Of a DNA stretch of 64,000 nt, positions 1 through 11,711 are shown piece after piece. Under the pieces are notes generated by a model that saw only the letters and a program-made list of their open reading frames with translations, had not been told where the DNA came from and searched no databases. Source of the stretch: Persicaria tinctoria (lineage: Eukaryota; Streptophyta; Magnoliopsida; Caryophyllales; Polygonaceae); assembly GCA_037127255.1 (NCBI GenBank), contig JBANSL010000016.1:5148501-5212500 (forward strand), given 5' to 3'. Numbering within the stretch: position 1 is the stretch's first letter; each line of letters starts with the position of its first letter. The position numbers and the translations under genes are program-made.

Positions 1-624
1 TCCCAAAAATCATTTGCCATGCTACTTTTCAGCTAATCAATCTTAATAGGTCAGCCAATACGAGAAAATGGATTAGAATTGATAATTTCCACATGCTTCT
101 CCATGAAAAAGGTAGTATGATGTCTTATTTCGCCTTAGCCAGTTCAATGGGGCTATTCAGTAAGAACTGTTAAGTACTTAGCAATATAATAAGATGAGAT
201 GACTATTGAAAGGAAATTTGCATATGAAATCAAAGCTGTATTGAGTTCTTTCATAAACAAATGTATAAGCTTAAATCTATGTCCTATACAAACTGAGTCG
301 GTTAATCATGGGTAGTCTATCTCCAAACGAAGTTTATTTGTAATCTCTCGCATTTTGCAATGCATAAGGTAGCCAGCAATGAAAGAAGATTTGTATCTAA
401 GGTAGTAACTAATCAGGCATCAATGAACAAAATCATCTTCTTCCTATATTCCCTTCTTTGAACTTCATAGCCTTTCCCTCTAACCTCAATTTCTCTCCCT
501 TTCATTCTCAATCCTCCATGAAAGCTTAGGCTTTCACATATCCGACCGGGTCAATCCCGTGACCTTACATCTCGATTTTTCCAGAAATTTTTTTTATCTA
601 AAGAGATGGAAAATTGAAAGAAGA

Positions 625-1660
625 TTAGTTAAGGCAGCGTCCAAGGAATGGGAGCTGCGATGGCAGGAGTCTAACTGACAGTTTTACTAGAATATCAACG
701 AAATCAGGCTTCAATGGGTCTACCGCCGAGCAGTCATCCAACATTACAAGTGGAGAATGAAGAAAAAGATCATAGTGAGTTCTTCTCCTTGTCATACAGG
801 ATAGGATAGCAAGGAAGGGAGTTTTATAATGTCCTAGCCCAACCGATTTTATCCGGCAATCTGTTAACTTATTGATCTAGCAAACAGAAAATTATGGTCA
901 AACATTTAGGGTTCTTGCTGGTCTTGCACTGAAAATTGCAGTCCTGATTCCAAAACCAAGGTTATGCATACAGAACACTCAGATGGACTCTTAAAGTAAT
1001 CAAGCTCGTCGAATAATTTTTTTGAAGGGATACAAAAGAATCATTCAGGGGAACGAATTTGAATGCAAAACCAAGCTCAACGGAAGACAGAATCACGGAA
1101 ACAAGAGGAAATTGATGAAACAAACACAACTAACCCTTTTCCCGGTCAATTGCAAAGCCATTCACAGCTCAGCCCAAAAACCCTGCCAAATTACAAAATT
1201 GCCGATTAGACCTCCAATGAAATACAAGGGATCAAATAAGCCACACATCCGTAAACCTGAAACGCCGCCATTACATATGAATTAATAGGGAGATCAACCT
1301 GGCGAGGGTGCCGTGCAAGGCGACACCGTTGTAGATCGTTCCACTTCGTCAAACACTCTCGACGTTGTCCTTTAATGCGGAACAAAGCCGCTCCTTGACC
1401 TTCTGATTCAAAATACATGATTTTCGACAATGGAAAAAGTTAGGGAAGAAGGTGACCTGTTGGAGGATGCGATGGGGGAATAAAATAAGGCGCCTTTAAG
1501 GAATTAAAGGAGGAAAGGAAGGGAGAAAGTGGGGAAGAGGACTCACCGGACAGCGTTGAGCACCGGATATTGCTTCCGGCGGCGGGATTCCGAGAGACGA
1601 AGGGAGGTTGAAACGGCGGTGTGAGGAGGAGACAACTCTGCTATGGAGAAACGGGGTGTG
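625..1660 (-). other. Possible unidentified minus-strand gene (5' exon and terminal exon)
   Basis: Two pieces look exonic on the minus strand. Bases about 1549-1660 are GC-richer than their surroundings and end in a good donor (CCG|GTGAGT), as a leader exon would. Bases 625 to about 790 stay open for roughly 53 codons and end at a TAA (625-627); the frame includes LVMLDDCSAVDPLKPDF and then a leucine-rich stretch. Open sequence at 1206-1430 may belong to the gene, but its frame could not be joined to either piece. I recognise no family. The pieces may be unrelated, and the coding status of the terminal piece is a judgement from composition only. Confidence 0.25.
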
Positions 1661-2174
1661 TAAGGCTCGCAAAATATCTTTCGGAAATTTTATTTTTTTA
1701 TTCATAAAGTATGCACTAGTATACTCCCCGACACGATTTTTTAAAACTAAAATGTTAATAATATATTATAAATTTTATAAAATATTAATAAAAGTTAAAG
1801 ATACAAATTTTAAAAATTTTATTAAAAATGAAAAGGATCCGAGCGTAAATACTAAATACATAAACTTCGTCTCGACAATAGATGAAATCATAAAACTCAT
1901 CTTGTAGTTAGACTCACCCTTTTTATTTTGATTAAATAAGATCTTTCGGGAAAAAAAATTATTAAGTGAGAATTTGAGATCAAATATACCTGAATCTTCT
2001 TTATAGGTTGATAAGTCTTTCAAGACATACAACAAAATAGAGGAACAATAAGACAAGGAGAAATACTCCCTACAAATGACAAGCCTAGGCAAACTTAACC
2101 CTAGAAAGTTAGGGAAGTAGACTAAAAATGAAATGTTGGTATAGATGTGTCTTTGTTTCGGCCTATCGATTGAT
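1661..2174. other. AT-rich spacer
   Basis: No supportable gene. Small open frames here are low-complexity, K/I/N/F-rich and on both strands. Confidence 0.6.
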
Positions 2175-3011
2175 TAAGGTTGTGTTTTCTTCTTCCTTTC
2201 ATTTAAGGGGTAGGTTATGATAAAAAAAAATTAAGGGGTATGAGGGGTGGAAGATCCCCTCCACCTCCTCTACGTACCTTAAGAGCATGTCCAATGGATT
2301 CCCCAAAATTTCTTCAAAATGGAGAATCAACATTCATCTTCTCTAAAAATATTTTGTGCCAACTCCAACAATTTCTCCATTTTGGAGAATGGTAAATTAA
2401 TTTTTAATTGTAAATTATATTTTTATTGACTTTTTTGCTAAAAAATTTTAGTGAAATTTGATATACTCCCGCGTCCCATCCCCGTACTTTTTATAGGACG
2501 AGATCGAAACGGGATTGAAATATTCTTTTTGAATCCCATAAGGTCTTTTCCATCACGGGACGGAACGAGATTTGTCCCTCGTGAAAAAAAAAATCTAAAA
2601 TAATCCAATAAAAAAGCTTTAATCTTTTTGATAGAAATGAAATTTTTTAAGTAAATTTGCACCGAGTGTATATATATAGAGATGTTATTGCATATTATCA
2701 ATTTCAATTTCTTTTTATTTTTTTATATACGTCAATTAGTTAGCTAGAAGAATGGGTTGTTTCCTAGTCCTATTGCTATTCTCCTAGTGGGTTGTTTCCT
2801 ATTCTCACTACTAATCTCCTTCTATGACTAATTAATTTGCAACTATTTATGGTAGCTTCAAACAAACACTTCCGTAGTATATTAAAGGCATAATTTCATC
2901 ACTTTACTTTCATCACTTTACTCTCGGCAGTAGGCGTTAAAGACCAAATTTCAACACATTCTCATCTTCTTTGCTCATCTTTTTTTTTTTACCTTTTTGA
3001 AAATATATTTT

Positions 3012-4333
3012 ATGGCTTATCGTTCATTGAGTAGTCGTTATCTACTTGATACATTTATGAATGACGATGACAATATTGACGATGAATATGAAGAATTGTT
3101 ACTTATTCAAGACCAAGAAGAGAAGCATGTTAATCGGTGTTCAAGAAGAGGTAATCGCGGTTCTATTATTGGTCATCGTATTGTTCATCGTGATCGACGT
3201 GAAGGTCATGAAAGACTTTTCCGTGACTACTTTGCCGATCCTCCGAAATATGGAAGTAGTTTCTTTCGAAGGAGATTCAGAATGAAACAATCTCTTTTCA
3301 TGCGCATTCATGATGCTGTCGTAGCGCATGATACTTATTTTGTTCAAAAGAGAGATGCCGCTGGACATCTTGGCTTGTCATCGCTTCAGAAGGTAACAGC
3401 TGCTTTTCGACAACTAGCATATGGTGTTACAGCCGATTATGTTGATGAATATGTGCAGATTGGGGAAAGCACTGCTCTTGAAAGTCTAAAAAAGTTCGTC
3501 ATAGCAATTGTTGAAGTTTTTGGTGATGAGTACTTAAGGGCGCCAACCAACGACGACCTTAAGAGATTACTTGCAATAGGTGAACGACGTGGCTTCCCTG
3601 GGATGCTTGGAAGCATTGGACATGGAAGAATTGTCCTACTGCTTGGCATGGTATGTTTACTGGCCACATTCATGAACCCACCATTATTTTAGAAGCTGTA
3701 GCTTCATATGATTTGTGGATATGGCATGCTTTCTTTGGATTGCCTGGGTCTCTTAATGATATCAATGTGTTAGAGCGTTCTTACGTATTTAGTGGATTGG
3801 ATGAAGGCAGTGCCCCTCAGATTAGCTATAAAGTCAACGGGAGATCATATAACATGGGATATTATCTTGCTGATGGTATATATCCATCATGGGCTACATT
3901 AGTGAAGACTATTCCAGCTCCACAAGGAAATAAACATCGACACTTTGCTAAAGAGCAAGAAGGAGCAAGGAAAGATGTTGAGCGCGCATTTGGAGTGCTT
4001 CAAGCTCGTTTTGCAATTGTCCGAAACCCGGCAAGACTTTGGAATAAGGAGAACCTAAAACATATTATGATGGCATGTATAATTATGCATAATATGATTG
4101 TCGAAGATGAGCGTGATGAACATGAGTGTATTCGTAGACTAAGGAAGATGCATGATATCGAAAAGGAATATGATCACGTTGATGAAATTCCACACATCTC
4201 ACTTTCGCTCGAGCGTACACCAACAATAATGGAGTTTATCGCAAATCGTCATCGGGTTAGAGATCGACAAATGCACACTCAACTCCAAGAAGATCTTGTT
4301 AAGCACTTATGGAATAAGCATGGAGCCAATTAG
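3012..4333 (+). pseudogene. Harbinger DDE transposase (ALP1-like nuclease), frameshifted
   Basis: Two overlapping open frames cover one protein. The first, from ATG 3012, carries the N-terminal helical region (SSFFRRRFRM, then GVTADYVDEY) and reads correctly to GMLGSI near 3617. From there it slips out of frame and stops at 3692. The rest continues in the next frame to TAG 4333 with GHIHEPTIILEAVASYDLW, GLPGSLNDINVLERS, YYLADGIYPSW and VERAFGVLQARF, all family landmarks. Compared with the family, about 13 bases are missing right after GSI, where the first catalytic Asp (SIDC motif) belongs. The later acidic residues in LADG and the E of ERAFG are present. The product is therefore inactive unless sequence error is involved. 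DDE_Tnp_4/PIF-type family; the two halves total about 450 residues, normal for it. Confidence 0.85.
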
Positions 4334-5953
4334 TAATTGCTTTCTTTAAATTAATAGCGTGTTTTTCCACCTTTGTATTGTCCTTTTTTTTTATGAAAAC
4401 TTCTGTTTCTTCAAGAAACTCACTCAAACGTCTTGATTGTCTAAAGCTATATGAATTTGATTCAAATGGTAACGTCTTGATTGTCTAAAGGGCACATTAT
4501 AAGAAACTCACTCAAACGCATATCATTATTTATCCCTTTCTGTTTCTTCAAGAAACTCCTCTCAGCTTCTTCTTTTTTTCACTTTGATTTCTTGTGTTCT
4601 CCACAAATCAGGTATCAAACCTTTGTGAATTTCAGACTCTTAATTTGTTGACAGTTCTCCACATAAATCATGATGATGGAGCTCCTGAACAAATCTGTGA
4701 AGCAGCACAAGATCATCTCATCAGCTTGGTATGCATTCTCTGCCTCATCTACATTTTGCATCTTCTTGCTGTGTTATTGTAACTATTCTGTCATAATCAG
4801 TGCCTTCAACTCATCGAATCTCATCAATGGCCGAATCATTGATCTGATCGCCTTCTCATTCAATGGAACAGTGAGCCCTGATGAGTGTGATTCTAGATAC
4901 ATTTATGTCCACAATCTTACATCACTACCTACATATAAAAAATAAAGGCTCCTGAGAGAGAACATTTAATTTCAAAAGTGAGCTAACAACTGAGTCTAAG
5001 GTTAAAAAAAAATTCAGCCAAACTAGTCATAAAGCTGATGAGATGTACAAGGCCTAAGTTAGGTGTTAACCTTGATTTTCCACTTCAATTGATAAAAAAA
5101 AGTCCAACCAATTTCAGAATTATGCAGTACACAAATCTAAGAAAATTTCAACAGCCATAAATAATGATTATTTGGTTTTTTCCTCCCGAAAATTTATAGG
5201 TTTAATCCATCTTACCCCGTATTAATCAGGAAAAAATATATTTAACATCAGCAGGTAAACGCAGGTAAATAACAAGGCTAAAAGCTCAGTTGTAATGGCC
5301 AAACAGCAGGTAAACGCAGGATTATATCACTGCAGAAAAGAAAAAGAATGCAGATCTTACCGACAGAAGCCAAATCCACACTAAAAATCAGTTCCATATT
5401 CTCTAAAAATCAGATTGTCCTTCTCTAAAAAATCAGATTGGAAATTCTCTATAATTCAGAATTTTATGTAAACGTTTTGATAAGGCATAATCATGCTTAA
5501 CGTTTTTGTTCAAAAGAGCATCCCAATCTGTTCTGAATTGCTTGGTTTTTCAATTCTCAACTTTTGCCCAAAAACGTTTTTGATTTGCTTAACAATGAAG
5601 GCTCAATTAACTTTGAAATTTCACCAGAGCATGAAAAAAGTTATTTGATTAATTGAACCAACAAAGGTGGTAGAAGAGAGAAAAATAGTTCAAGAAGGCT
5701 CACCTGGAGAAGCAGAGTGTCGAGCAGCAATCCAAATTCGCAGTCGGTTTTTTAGAGTTGAAAGTGGAAGAACGTGGGAAAAAGGGTTCTCCAAAAAATT
5801 TAGCGTTGCTGCACATTTGGGGAAGCTACCCTAATTTTCTCCTTCCCACCCTATTTTGGAGAATGGGCTGGGGAAGCTGTTGGACCTGAAAATGGCCCAA
5901 AATTCCCCAAATTCATAATTTTCTCCAAAATGAGGATGCCCTTGGGGTTGCTC
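4334..5953. other. Non-coding 3' half of the Harbinger element
   Basis: No supportable gene. Short direct repeats occur at about 4400-4560: AACGTCTTGATTGTCTAAAG is present twice, and AAGAAACTCACTCAAACG recurs. Small frames at 4594-4945 have no recognisable domain. Confidence 0.5.
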
Positions 5954-5987
5954 TAAGGTGAAAAAAACTTCACCTCCACCCCTTAAA

Positions 5988-6004
5988 GGGGGGGGGGGGG
6001 GGGG
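5988..6004 (+). repeat. Run of 17 G
   Basis: A homopolymer of 17 consecutive G lies in the right half of the split MITE-like element. It may vary in length or contain sequencing error. Confidence 0.9.
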
Positions 6005-6147
6005 CCTGTTTTCCTCAAGCATTTTTAGGAGGTGGATGAGGTGGAAGGGGTTGGAGATAGGGCCATTTTTCCTGTCGGGGTAGGTAGAGGAGGTGGAGAT
6101 CTCCTCCATCCCTTAAATGAAGGATTGGGAAAACACATCCTAAGTAG

Positions 6148-6968
6148 ACTTGAGCATGGGTTGGGCCGGGCCTTGACCAAATTTTCAGCCCATTACACCG
6201 GGCCGGGCTTGGGCCAGACCCGGTTTTTGGGCCTAGTGCCTTGTTCAAGCCCGCCCTCATTGTCGGGTCGGGCCGTCCATCGGGCCAAGCGGGCCTAACG
6301 TCTCAAATTCATTTTTTATCCGAAATCGAACTAATTTTTTTTTAAATAAAAGCAAATCATAAATTATACCCATACTTTCAAATGTGAGACAAATCTGGAT
6401 ACAATATTAGCTTACTAAAAAATGCAATACAAAGTTATATACATAATGTAATACAAAGTTATATATATACTGTATAGAAATTATATATACATGTAAACGT
6501 GTATACATGTTATACACTTGTATATATACTGTAAATGTATATATATGTTGAAATGTAAATGTGTGTCCCATATACTGTAAATATATAATTTCAAATGTGT
6601 GTGGCCGTGTGAGAGTGTAAATATTTATATACACACTGTAAATACATACATATATATGTATCCTCGTTCCACGTCCCGTTCCGCATAATTTTTGCGAGAC
6701 GGGTCTAGAATTTGCGGGATTTGTGCCCACTCCTAGAAATTATGTATATATTTTTATTATGTTATATATAACTTATATAATTATATATATATATATATAA
6801 CCGGGCCGGGCCTGTCGGTCCTCTTGGGCTTTACCCTATGCCCAAGCCCGCCCTCTAGACCTACCGGGCAGGGCTCGTCGACCCGCTTGGACCAACTACT
6901 CTGTTCAAGCCCGCATATTTTCCCGGACGGGTTGGGCGGGTCGGACGGGTTGGCCCATATTTGCTGAC
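6148..6968. mobile_element. hAT-like non-autonomous element with GC-rich ends
   Basis: CTAAGTAG is duplicated exactly at 6140-6147 and 6969-6976 (9 bp if the preceding C is counted), the size expected for hAT. The ends are rich in GGGCCGGGC / GACGGGTTGGGCGG and pair with each other (left ...ATGGGTTGGGCCGGG, right ...GGTTGGCCCATAT). The middle (6300-6790) is AT-rich with TATACATGTATA-like runs and no real coding region. It inserted at the right edge of the split MITE-like element. Confidence 0.65.
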
Positions 6969-7370
6969 CTAAGTAGCTCACTATCTAAAATTATAACAAT
7001 TTGTCTAACTTTTCGATTGAGTTATTTTTCAAATGGATTCTTGACCTATTAAATTATTTATTAAAGTCACTTCTTAGTGTCAATGAAGTAATTTATACAG
7101 TATATGATACTCCATGACTTACTCAAAAGATTATTTCAAATGGATTACGTACTTTTTAAAAAATTATTTTATATTGTATCAATCAAAAGATATCAATAGA
7201 TCCATGACTTACTCAAAATTAGAGATTTTAGTAACTCATTGTTTAGAGAATGAGCTAAACCTACGAGAGTTGCACAACATCAAGATCATCATAACGATGC
7301 TTATAAATCAATTTTCAACGCACTTATTCACTTCATATGACCATACAAATAAAACATCATTTTCTCCCTT

Positions 7371-7476
7371 GAATTGGTAAATAAAAAGCGGTCATTCCGG
7401 GGTTCGAACCGGAGACCTATGGGTACTACTCACAAGTTTTTTTCGGTGAAACATTCCGGAATGGTTCCCGACTTCC
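7371..7476 (+). repeat. Dispersed repeat with pol III B-box-like motif, copy 1
   Basis: About 105 bases match 48066-48166 closely and 21376-21470 more distantly. The shared core is ATTCCGGGGTTCGAACCGG, then GAGACCTATG and CATTCCGGAATGGTT. GGTTCGAACC fits a tRNA B box (GGTTCGANTCC), so a SINE or tRNA-derived origin is possible. No A box or poly-A tail was recognised. Confidence 0.45.
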
Positions 7477-7602
7477 CATCATTTTCTCCCTAATACATGA
7501 AAGTGTAAAATTTAGTTTTAAAGGATAAATTTTGATTAGATAGCCAATTTAGGTACAAAATTGAACATTCCTACAACAAAAGCTAACAACTCCCTCTACA
7601 AA

Positions 7603-7652
7603 TTCATTCACCTTAAGTCGAAAGTCTGATGATCCGACTTAAGGTGAATGAA
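7603..7652. repeat. Perfect 18-bp inverted repeat (hairpin)
   Basis: TTCATTCACCTTAAGTCG (7603-7620) is exactly complementary to 7635-7652, with a 14-base loop. It lies about 120 bases beyond the stop codon of the minus-strand coiled-coil gene, probably in its 3' UTR or just downstream. Confidence 0.9.
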
Positions 7653-7771
7653 AAAAATCCCGACATAGGAAAAATTCTTACATTCTTAACACCGTTTTCA
7701 AAACTTCGTATCTGTTGTTATCGTCGTCATCGTCATCTTAATAAGCCTTGCAATTGATCCCTAGCTATCTA

Positions 7772-9226
7772 TCAAATTGACAACTTTATCACAACACTCT
7801 TAACAACTTTCTCAACCTTCTCAACCTCACCTTCCATATCTTCACTCACTCTTTGCCTCAACTCACCCAACATTATCCTCCCGAATTTGGCCTCCCTCTT
7901 CGCCTCCTCCATCGTCGTCCTCATCCTCGTGATCTCCTCATCCGCTTCCCTCACCCGACCCCTCAATGGATCGTCCTCTGAGTGCTCAATTCGACAACAC
8001 TCGGCCTTCTCGGCCAGCCTCTCATTTTGCTCCCTATAGTCATTGAGGAGCTCCTCCATCCCTTGCAACTCTTGCACCTTCCTCGATAGCTCCCTCGCGA
8101 TGATTTGCTTCTCCTTCCCGAGGCTCGAGCACATGACCCCGAGCCTCTTCTGTGCCGCGAAGCTCATGTTGAGGTCCCTCCTCATCCTCTCCTTGTCGTC
8201 GAGTGCTGCCCCATCCCCGGCGTGCTTCGGCTTCCCCGTTGGCCGGCCCCCTTTGAGGTCCGTATTGCACCTCCTTAGCTCCACTTGCCTCTTCTTCCCC
8301 GACGCTTGGGACCTTTGGATCCTCGTCTTCACGTCGTCTAGGATCGACATCATCCCTGCAAACCGTTGCCCTTGTCGTGGATCGAACCCCTTTTTGGAGG
8401 CCTCGTGGTGGTCGTTTAATAGCTTCAACAAGAGCTTCACGTTTGTTGTGATTCCTACAAATTCCGTCACCGAGTTTTGCCACTATCAATAAGGATGATT
8501 ATCGATGAATTTCATAGATGTTGTCAATGAGATAAAACTAACAACAACAAAGTAATTGCAAAAACATCATTTGTTGTTTAACAATGAGTATCAAGAAACA
8601 TAATGAAAAACCAATAAAAATGTGAATCATAAAAGCACTTGGTAGAGGAAATTGGGATGATGATCGACGAGTTTCATAGAGACGTTGTCAATGAGCCAAA
8701 ACTAACAACAACGATAATGATCGATGAAGACGTTGTCATCAAGGCAAAAACTAGCAATGAAAAAGTAGTTGTAAAAACATCATTTGTTGTAGAATGCAAA
8801 AAAAACATTGAAAGATATCAGATGATGATGAACAATGAGTATCAAGAAACCTAATGAAAAAACAAATAAATTGTAAATTGCCAAAAAAACACTTGATAGA
8901 AGAAATAAGGATATTGATTCTCTCATAATCAGGCTTGTCTGATCTTGAATCTTTACTTAATAAAAAAAAATTGATGATTTTCATTTCAACAAGCGAAAAC
9001 TAACAACAAGGATAATGATCAACGAAATTCATACCAAATTTGCAAAAGTAAAAAAAAAGTAAATATATAAAAAAGAACATTTTGTTGTAGAATGCAAGAA
9101 AAGATTGAAAGATAGCATATGGTGATGAGTGAGGAATAAACCTTCCAAGCTTGATTCTTCGGAGGAATTAGCGCCTGCTTCGGTGGAGGCAAGATCAGGG
9201 AACGAACAAACACGAGCTGCATTCAT
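7772..9226 (-). CDS. Coiled-coil protein, family not recognised
   Basis: The main exon is 7772-8482, opened by a good acceptor (TTATTGATAG|TGGCAA) and reading WQNSVTEFVGITTNVKLL to TAG-type stop at 7772. It has long charged heptad-like stretches (about 110 residues from the middle to the C-terminus, e.g. KEKQIIARELSRKVQEL, REQNERLAEKAE) that predict a coiled coil, and a basic segment (GKKRQVELRRC). A likely first exon is 9142-9226 (MNAARVCSFPDLAS..., donor GAAG|GTTTAT). The phases of these two exons do not match directly, so a short exon between them, or a different donor, is needed. The 8486-9120 intron holds repeats. No signal peptide or membrane segment is visible. Function unknown; I do not assign one. 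Confidence 0.6.
8486..9120. repeat. Three imperfect tandem repeats inside an intron
   Basis: Units starting near 8494, 8655 and 8983 share AACTAACAACAA, ATAATGATC(G/A), CATTTGTTGTAGAATGCAA and AACAATGAGTATCAAGAAAC. The copies differ by indels and are about 150-270 bases long. The middle copy is open on the plus strand for 71 codons, but I regard that as chance. Confidence 0.6.
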
Positions 9227-9287
9227 ATTTTCGAATCGAGCTAGAAGACAAAACAAACAAGAGAAATGAATTTGAACCGAATCATGA

Positions 9288-9289
<2 letters not shown>

Positions 9290-9318
<29 letters not shown>
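9290..9318 (+). repeat. (TA)n(GA)n microsatellite
   Basis: Short compound TA then GA repeat just upstream of the coiled-coil gene. Confidence 0.8.
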
Positions 9319-9319
9319 A

Positions 9320-10112
9320 AATGTTGTTTATGTTGCAATGAGGGATTATATATACCTAGCGTTATCTTTTGTATTCCTGCAATCCCTTTAGAATGAAAGG
9401 GAACAATTTCTATGGATTTTCATGATCATTCCAAGTTTCATTGATTATGGTCAAATTGGATGGATTTTTCTTGGTGAATGTAATGCGCAATTTTAGGGTT
9501 TTTCAGACCTTTTCAAATGATTTCTTCCTCATTTCTCTCCCTCCTACCGCTTGCATTTGCCTTGCAAAATGAACTGCATTGTAGTTTCTGATAGGTTACA
9601 ACTTACAATTGCCAATTTTCTAATTTTGGCAAATTTGTTATTATCATTGATTTGACCTCTTTAGCCTATGCCGATAAGAGGTCAAATTGGAAAATATTTC
9701 TCCTAAATTTAGCCGTTTTTTAAGTTAGATTGAGGTTCACTTCTTTTAGGGTTTTCTTTCCAATAAAGTAATATTATCTTATGTCTTTGGACACTCAATA
9801 GACAAATTGTTTAATCTTATACAAGGGCATAGGATAAGAAGGAACCAATTTGAGAAAAATTTCCTACCAAAAAAATGTAGCCTACGAATTTAATTTTAAG
9901 TTTGGCTAAAGCATTTTAATTAAGGAGATGTTTTTTTTTCTAAAATGAGAATCTTATCTTATGCCAATATGTAAATGTTCAAATTCAAGACCTCTCATTA
10001 AAAGAATAAGAGTTTCATATATGTACTAGATCTGAATCCTCCATCTCCAATCTTGTTTCCCCCTCTCGCCCCCTGTTACAAGAAAGTACATTTTTTATGA
10101 AACTATTCTTAC
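9320..10112. other. Intergenic, no feature seen
   Basis: AT-rich spacer without a supportable gene or recognisable repeat. Confidence 0.5.
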
Positions 10113-10239
10113 GTTTCGACTCGTCTTCTCGAAGTTCCGACCTAAAGTTTCAGACTCGCGTTCGTAAGAACGCTTTTGAGTGGTGGTACAACCATAGTTA
10201 ACACGCCCCAGATTCCCCCGGTAACAAAAAAAAAAAAAA
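10113..10239 (+). mobile_element. 5'-truncated L1-type LINE tail with poly-A
   Basis: It matches the 3' end of the LINE fragment at 38253-38369: both read GAGTTTCA/AAGTTTCA, CGTAAG.ACGCT, GGTGGTA.TACAACC and end CCC..ATTC.C, then a poly-A run (10226-10239). Only the last ~110 bases of the element remain. Confidence 0.65.
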
Positions 10240-11711
10240 GTTAATTGGATATACCTACTTTTTTTTATCTATAAATGAATGGTCTTGCTTTTTGCACGAC
10301 GGATTTTCGCAATCCGCACGGTATTGATCTCGAAGTCCGGCAAGGGTGATCTGTCTACCCGGGAATTCGACATCAGCAGAAGAGCCAACTTGATCCAACA
10401 GTGATCTCCCATTCAGTGAAGGGTTGTCGACCAGTGTAAGAATGCCGACTCGACAACTCGACATCGGCACCGTACACATGACGAAAAAATGACCGTGTAA
10501 ATAACAAGACCCTAAATAAACAGTCTCTAAATTAAATCTAAACCAGTGGGCGATGGGCAACTTGTATAAGTTATTTGTGGTATTTATGCAGTAATGTATC
10601 TTTTTCAAGTGATAAACAGTGAAATTACATTGTGGTATTTATGCAGTAATAGTTTGGGTACGTGCCAAAATAGTACATACCACTTATGTAATGATTTGTA
10701 TGAAAAGGGGTATTTTTGTGGGAAAAAATTAATGGAGTATTTCTTATCACATCACCTAATTTGTATCCACTAAAGTTATCAAATATTTTAACTTATTAAA
10801 AAATTAACAATTTAATTTAACATATATTTTACAAACGTAACTTAGGAGTAGGACGAGAAGTGGTTTGATTTCCACCATCCGATTCGTTAAGGATTTTACT
10901 CAACCCAATATATCCATCCACCAACCCTTTTATCCAAATCCAATACACCCATCATCCGCAAGTCATTGGGTGGTTCGGTAAAATATGTGGCTGGACAAGA
11001 CATATGTCCAATATAACTTTCAAAATTGAAATAAAACTAACTAAAGCATGGATCTTCCCGTGTCTCACCCTAATCTCCAAATTCTCGTTGGAAAGAATGC
11101 ATATGTTAAATTCCGATGTGCCATATATGACGTGAGGATCACACGTTTGAGCGTACTAATCAAGTTGAGCATACAAGTCCAATGACACATTAGAAATATA
11201 TTCAAAACTTGAATTTCTTATATAATCAGCATGGAACTTCATTTCACATCTTCCGCATTTTTTGTAAATGCCATTACTTTACCAAAATTTTAAAAATGTA
11301 GCAGTGAATCTCGTGAACACGTTGACTCGATTGATCAGATAAGATCACTTTTCATCAAGTAATGTGTGTATTTGTTAGAGGTACTGATAAATGATCTGTA
11401 TTTAAATATCTTCGGTCCCGAGTCCTGACCCTGATGGGGTGATTCGAAAACGGAAAATCGGCCATTAAAATTTTTGATTAATTTCAGTACCTACCTAAAT
11501 AGTGAGAGGTACGAACGGAGCAATAAGGAGACCCAATCACGCAATTCCACACCCTCCCACTTCAACCCCAAATCGGAAGCACCTTCCTTTAATGCACTGT
11601 ACGACAAACCTCTACTACCCAGATCGATAAATCAGTCGAATTCCCAGATCCACACAGTCCCATACTCCCATAGTCCCATCCCATCCCACAAAAACCCTAG
11701 CTTTATCCGCC
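10240..11711. other. Intergenic spacer upstream of the F-box gene
   Basis: No supportable gene. A minus-strand open frame (10255-10608) has no recognisable domain. A 20-bp direct repeat, TGTGGTATTTATGCAGTAAT, occurs at 10576-10595 and 10631-10650. The last 200 bases are C-rich leader-like sequence before the ATG at 11712. Confidence 0.5.

Larger units (their letters stand above)
2283..5953 (+). mobile_element. PIF/Harbinger transposon, TAA target duplication
   Basis: The ends are inverted and imperfect: left GAGCATGTCCAATGG, right (reverse complement) GAGCAACCCCAAGGG, followed in both by TTTGGAGAA-type subterminal motifs. The flanks carry TAA at 2280-2282 and 5954-5956, which fits the TWA target preference of the superfamily. 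Total length is 3671 bp. It carries a broken DDE transposase/nuclease (3012-4333). Autonomous Harbingers also encode a Myb/SANT-like protein; no such open frame is visible here. The insertion lies inside an older MITE-like element. Confidence 0.85.
2175..6142. mobile_element. MITE-like element split by a Harbinger insertion
   Basis: The left end (from about 2175, TAAGGTTGTGTTTTC, then TTTCATTTAAGGG) is matched in inverted orientation at the right end (about 6108-6142; reverse complement TTAGGATGTGTTTTC, then TTCATTTAAGGG). The internal pieces 2221-2280 and 5957-6107 also carry related CTCCACCTCC / GGAGGTGGAG sequence. A 3.7-kb Harbinger element sits inside it at 2283-5953, so the original element was only a few hundred bases. 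The TIR style (GTGTTT...TCC) resembles hAT-type MITEs, but no convincing target duplication of its own was found. Confidence 0.5.

Noticed and set aside
6407..6730. 107-codon minus-strand frame rich in Y, I and T
   Set aside because: AT-rich core of the hAT-like element with repeated TATACATGTATA motifs; low complexity.
8040..8492. 149-codon frames on both strands over the coiled-coil exon
   Set aside because: R/E/G-rich minus frame and S/F/L-rich plus frame are out-of-frame readings of the coiled-coil exon.
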